DNA of 44,225 bases from Candidatus Dormiibacterota bacterium (GTDB lineage Bacteria; Chloroflexota; Dormibacteria; Aeolococcales; Aeolococcaceae). Numbering within the stretch: position 1 is the stretch's first letter; the number at the start of each line of letters is the position of its first letter. Shown in pieces: positions 41,278-44,225 of this stretch. The notes under the pieces were generated by a model, which saw only the letters and a list, made by a program, of their open reading frames with translations, was not told where the DNA came from and did not search any database. The stretch lies in contig PLZA01000013.1 of NCBI GenBank assembly GCA_003153505.1, positions 1 through 44,225 of the forward strand. Direction: 5' to 3'. The position numbers and the translations under genes were made by a program.

Positions 41278-42569
41278 GTGGCCTCGCAGCCTTTCAACAT
41301 GAGCGAACCGACCAGCCTCGGTGCAGGTGGAGGTGAGCGCGTCACTCATGACATCGCTAACTCGCGAGGAACTAGAGACCAGCCGACACCGGCTTCCCGT
41401 TACACCGCGACGCTTCTCCAGTTGACGGACGCGGCCATGTCAGGCATCGCGATCAGTCAGCTCGCGCGACGCATGCTCAATGCGAGCAGCAGGGTGCTGC
41501 GAGCTGACGCGGGATATGTCGTCGAGGTCCGCTCCGGGGGCCGGGTGCTGAGCGTGCTGGCGTCTCGTGGGCTGCCGATGGTCATTCCGAGATCGACCCT
41601 CGATGAGGGAAATGCCGGGGCACGCCTCCTCGAATCTGGTGCACCGATGCTCGCGGTGTCGGACTACGACCTCGGCGGATTCGCGGAAGGTCTTGTGCTC
41701 AAGGAGGCGGGGGTGCGCAGCGGTCTCACCGCACTGATCCGCGGCACCGAAGCACCGTATGGATTCCTGGGTCTGTATGCCCGCGAAGCCCGCTCGTGGG
41801 CCGCCGAAGAAACCGAGTTCCTGCAACTGGTGGCGAACGTCCTCAGTGTTGCGGTAGCAACAAAGGTTGCATCCGACGACCGGCGGGTGCTGATGTGCCG
41901 CCTGGTCCGGGCCCAGGAGGAGGAACGCAAGCGGATCGCTTTGAGATCCACGACGACGCGGTGCAGGTGATGACAGCTGTGAACCTGCATCTCTCGCCGC
42001 TCATCGAGCACCTCGCAGGTCGGGAGTACCAGCGAGAAGGCCGCCAGGTCCAGGAGACCGTGCGGCTGACCATCGGCCGGCTGCGACGGCTGCTATTCCA
42101 GCTCACTCCGCCCGAGCTGCAGCGCCATGGCCTTGCGTCGTCGCTGCGACTGCTGCTCGAGACCCTGCAAGAGGACAGCGGCGTGCGGTGGGAACTCGAC
42201 GATCGATTGATCGAGGAGCCCGCCCCGGCTGCTGCGCTGGTGGTGTATCGCATCGTGCAGGAAGCGCTCGGCAACGTCCGCAAGCACGCGGGTGCGTCGA
42301 ACGTTCGACTCCGTATGGCCCCTGGCGAGGGCGGCGTCGACGTTCGAATCGAGGACGACGGGTGCGGATCGTCACCTGCAACCCAGCATGAACCTGGTCA
42401 CCTCGGGGTGGTCGGCATGGGCGCGCGCGCCGAGATGTCAGGAGGCCGGCTCCGCGTCCGCAGTGTTCCCGGGCACGGAACGATCATCGAGTTCTGGATC
42501 CCGATTCCGGGCTCGGGTGAGCCCTCGGCCGTGACTGCGGTCACAGACACAATTCCGGCGCCGGCTTAG
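41278..42569 (+). CDS. GAF sensor histidine kinase (DevS/DosS-like), frameshifted
   Basis: From GTG 41278, with GAAGGGAG six bases upstream. One GAF domain about 35-195 (LTDAAMSGIAISQLARRML, VLASRGLPMVIPRSTLDEG, SGLTALIRGTEAPYGFLGLY). Then AQEEERKRIA in the first frame and EIHDDAVQVMTAVNLHLSPL in the next (HisKA_3-type H-box with the phospho-His). HATPase: VYRIVQEALGNVRKHAG (N-box), VDVRIEDDGCG and GHLGVVGMGARAEMSGG (G-boxes). One base is missing near 41942 between the two parts. DosS/DosT also pair GAF with this kinase type but have two GAFs with heme; heme binding is not predictable here. No adjacent receiver-domain partner. Confidence 0.85.
42531..42544. promoter_or_regulatory. Regulatory palindrome GTGACTGCGGTCAC
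   Basis: Perfect GTGAC-N4-GTCAC inside the 3' end of the kinase gene, 107 bp upstream of the third CRP-family gene. Confidence 0.55.
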
Positions 42570-42651
42570 GGTGAAACGTCAGGCGCGCAATCACCGTAGC
42601 GGTCTCGCGGGCGCATTCCGACGCGTTTCAGGCAGGTAGCCCGATCTTCGA

Positions 42652-43386
42652 GTGAAGACCATCGAAGCGACCGGGGTTGTCGCGCTCCGTGAGAACCGGA
42701 TTCTGGCAGCACTCCCGCCCTCGGACCGGCGGCAGCTGTTCGAGGCTGCCAGCAGCGTTGCTTTCCCGCGGAAAACGGTGCTCTTCGAACCGGGACGACC
42801 GGTCGACGCCGTGTACTTCCCTGTGGACGCGGTGATCTCGCTGGTCGCCCCTTTCCAGGACGGCGCCATGGTTGAGGTCGCCACCGTCGGGAACGAAGGC
42901 ATCGTCGGTGTGCCGCTTGTCCCATTCGGTGGCCTGGCGGTGCGTGCCATCGCGCCGGTCGCCGGCCGCTGTCTTCGATTGGACGCAGCCGCATTTCTTG
43001 AATGGGCAGACCGCTGTCACGCGTTCCAGAGGCTCGTCGAGAGCTACACGCAGGCGCTTTTCGGCCAGATCGCGCTGTCCGCAGCGTGCAACCGGCTCCA
43101 CTCGAATGATGCGCGGCTCGCCCGCTGGCTGCTGATGAACCAGGATCGCGTCGGGTCCGCGTTCACGATCACCCAGGACTTCCTCGGTCACCTGCTTGGC
43201 GTCCGACGCTCCACCGTCTCGGTCTCCGCAGGACTCCTGCAGCGCGACGGGGCCATCCGTTACACACGCGGCCGCGTCACGATCATCGATCGAGAGCTGC
43301 TCGAGACGATGTCGTGCGAGTGCTACGCGACGATCACTTCCGAGCTGGAACGCGTGGTGTACCGCGCCCTGCTGCAGCGCGCCTGA
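42652..43386 (+). CDS. CRP/FNR-family regulator 3
   Basis: 244 residues from GTG 42652; no strong ribosome site. Sensor part: RILAALPPSDRRQLFEAASSVAFPRKTVLFEPGRPVDAVYFPVDAVISL, FQDGAMVEVATVGNEGIVGVPL. The C-terminal winged helix (FTITQDFLGHLLGVRRSTVSVSAGLLQRDGAIRYTRGRVTIID) belongs to the Crp-like subfamily with the LGVRRSTV motif and ends SCECYATI. It lacks the REVVSR recognition helix of the other two, so it likely reads a different site. Last gene before the copy-3 tRNA fragment. Confidence 0.9.
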   Translation: MKTIEATGVVALRENRILAALPPSDRRQLFEAASSVAFPRKTVLFEPGRPVDAVYFPVDAVISLVAPFQDGAMVEVATVGNEGIVGVPLVPFGGLAVRAIAPVAGRCLRLDAAAFLEWADRCHAFQRLVESYTQALFGQIALSAACNRLHSNDARLARWLLMNQDRVGSAFTITQDFLGHLLGVRRSTVSVSAGLLQRDGAIRYTRGRVTIIDRELLETMSCECYATITSELERVVYRALLQRA

Positions 43387-43579
43387 GACTTCGCCCGATC
43401 CTGCGGTTCAACCGAGCGTCCGGGTGAGAAGGTCGCTTCTCACAGGCGCGTCCTGTCACCAGACTCACGGCGACTACGGGTCCGATGCGCCGGCGGTCAA
43501 CTCGGCGGGCACGATGCTCATGCTCAAGAGAGTGGAGCGGGGAGGAGCGCCATCGGCTTCGGCCTTAGGCGCGCCCGTC

Positions 43580-43779
43580 GATGTCGACGCGATTCTAACG
43601 GATTCCAAAGAGCACGGTCTAGTCGTCATTCCAACCATTTCCCGACGAAAGCCCTCTAGCTCGAACTCAATCCGAATCGGGAAATAAGTACTGGTCTGGG
43701 GGACCAGGGGTCGCAGGTTCGAGTCCTGTCTCCCCGACGGCCGCGCAATTCGAGTTCGCAGCGAGCGGTTGCGCGGTTC
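43580..43779. repeat. Repeat copy 3 around tRNA-Pro fragment
   Basis: The 110 bp before the tRNA fragment match the last part of copies 1 and 2 (GATGTCGACGCGATTC, the GATTCTAACGGATTCCA pair, the ATTTCCCGA...TCGGGAAAT inverted pair). The 40 bp after it match those after copy 2. Unlike copies 1 and 2, the hsp20-linked upstream 250 bp are absent. Confidence 0.8.
43691..43737 (+). other. tRNA-Pro(GGG) 3' half, copy 3
   Basis: Anticodon arm CTGGT-CTGGGGG-ACCAG, variable GGGTC, T-arm GCAGG-TTCGAGT-CCTGT (all five positions paired, one G-U), acceptor CTCCCCG, discriminator A. The best preserved copy. It lacks a 5' half, so it is an attachment-type fragment rather than a gene. Confidence 0.88.
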
Positions 43780-44225
43780 GTCGGGCGCCGGCGGGCGAAC
43801 CGGGTGTAGTGCTCTAACCAGGAATAATGACCTTTCCTGCAAAAGGCATCAATTCCCACGGTGGGGGCCGGATGCCGCTGCTCATAGCTAGAGATTGTGG
43901 CAGTCAAGCGCATACATAGCGCTTACATTTTCCGCTGTGGCTTCGAATGTAGAAGTCCGGCAGATACTTGACACCGCAGGCCGCCATGAGCTCAGTGCGT
44001 TGGCGTTGTCGCTACACGCGACCTGGTGGTTTCCAACGCGATCGCCCAAACGAGGCGGCGTGACTCCGGTGCCAAGGCGTTCGATCCCGAATATCAGACC
44101 TCCGCGAAGTACTCGTGCTGCCACACGCTCAATATCAGCGCAGTTGGGAGGAACCTGCCGAGTCCTTTGCCGATCGCCCCCCGCTGACTCTTGTAGGCGC
44201 GCAATGCACGCAACTTTGCAGCGAC
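43780..44225. other. Right edge, no supported gene
   Basis: No complete gene recognised. A minus-strand frame entering from the right edge (including RAYKSQRGAIGKGLGRFL) might be the end of a gene lying beyond the window, but cannot be named. Confidence 0.35.

Noticed and set aside
10704..43737. Functional tRNA-Pro genes
   Set aside because: None of the three copies has a 5' acceptor strand or D-arm, so no cloverleaf can form.
43474..43913. Minus-strand frames with RQDSNLRPLVPQTS and GDRTRTCDPWSPRPVL
   Set aside because: These peptides are known false translations of the antisense of tRNA 3' ends. They coincide exactly with tRNA-Pro copy 3.
1..44225. CRISPR array or defence system
   Set aside because: No regularly spaced short repeats, Cas-like proteins or restriction enzymes were seen. 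The HEPN-like protein alone is not enough.

Overview
The window is GC-rich DNA from a bacterium that looks Gram-positive-like or from a related monoderm group such as Actinobacteria or Chloroflexota. The lineage cannot be fixed from sequence alone. Start codons are often GTG and many genes carry good Shine-Dalgarno sites. The gene content is not housekeeping. It is a dense collection of stress and dormancy genes, IS elements, gene fragments and frameshifted genes, typical of an accessory island. No rRNA, intact tRNA, CRISPR array or integrase gene was found.

Layout. 1-3.2 kb: a small membrane protein, then the 5' end of a PolX-type gene cut by a complete DDE insertion sequence (1993-3176). 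3.4-7.1 kb: a glycogen-debranching-type amylase, an FmdB zinc ribbon and a second, truncated IS copy. 7.3-10.3 kb: a minus-strand run of stress genes (UspA, CBS-BON, a short helical protein, a triple-BON protein, an unknown, Hsp20). 10.8-15.9 kb: PBP1A-type penicillin-binding protein behind a frameshifted second hsp20, then an M50 site-2 protease with CBS domains. 16-25.5 kb: SixA fragment, formate-tetrahydrofolate ligase, UspA fragment, YwaF-like membrane protein divergent from a CheR-type methyltransferase, broken cold-shock gene, DinB, slipin, broken pcm, and a phosphoribosyltransferase-hydrolase fusion. 25.5-35 kb: second CBS-BON protein, nicotinate phosphoribosyltransferase remnant, two partial IS110 elements, an internally deleted class II ribonucleotide reductase coupled to a HhH-GPD-like protein, an M50-CBS/FmdB chimera, an Mth938-type protein, a HEPN-like protein and a damaged polysaccharide deacetylase. 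35.4-43.4 kb: a compact regulatory block (PAS-GGDEF-EAL, three CRP/FNR proteins, a PAS-LuxR regulator, a GAF histidine kinase).

Two patterns tie the window together. First, a 14-bp interrupted palindrome close to GGGCC-N4-GTCCC (variants GAGGC and GTCAC) lies mostly 50-70 bp upstream of the stress genes. It resembles the mycobacterial DosR/DevR box, and the genes it precedes match known DosR regulon families: HspX, UspA, Hrp1-type CBS, Rip3-type M50-CBS, the Rv0571c-type fusion, PncB2 and NrdZ. A related palindrome, GTGAC-N4-GTCAC, lies about 97-107 bp upstream of regulator genes. Second, three same-orientation copies of the 3' half of a tRNA-Pro(GGG) gene (10704, 35289, 43691), each preceded by related sequence, look like right-end attachment scars of tandem integrations. 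They bracket a 24.6-kb stress-gene segment and an 8.4-kb regulatory segment.

My reading is a tRNA-associated, partly decayed dormancy/hypoxia-type island with its own operator family. The regulator that binds the boxes, any oxygen or NO sensing, and mobility of the segments are inferences.
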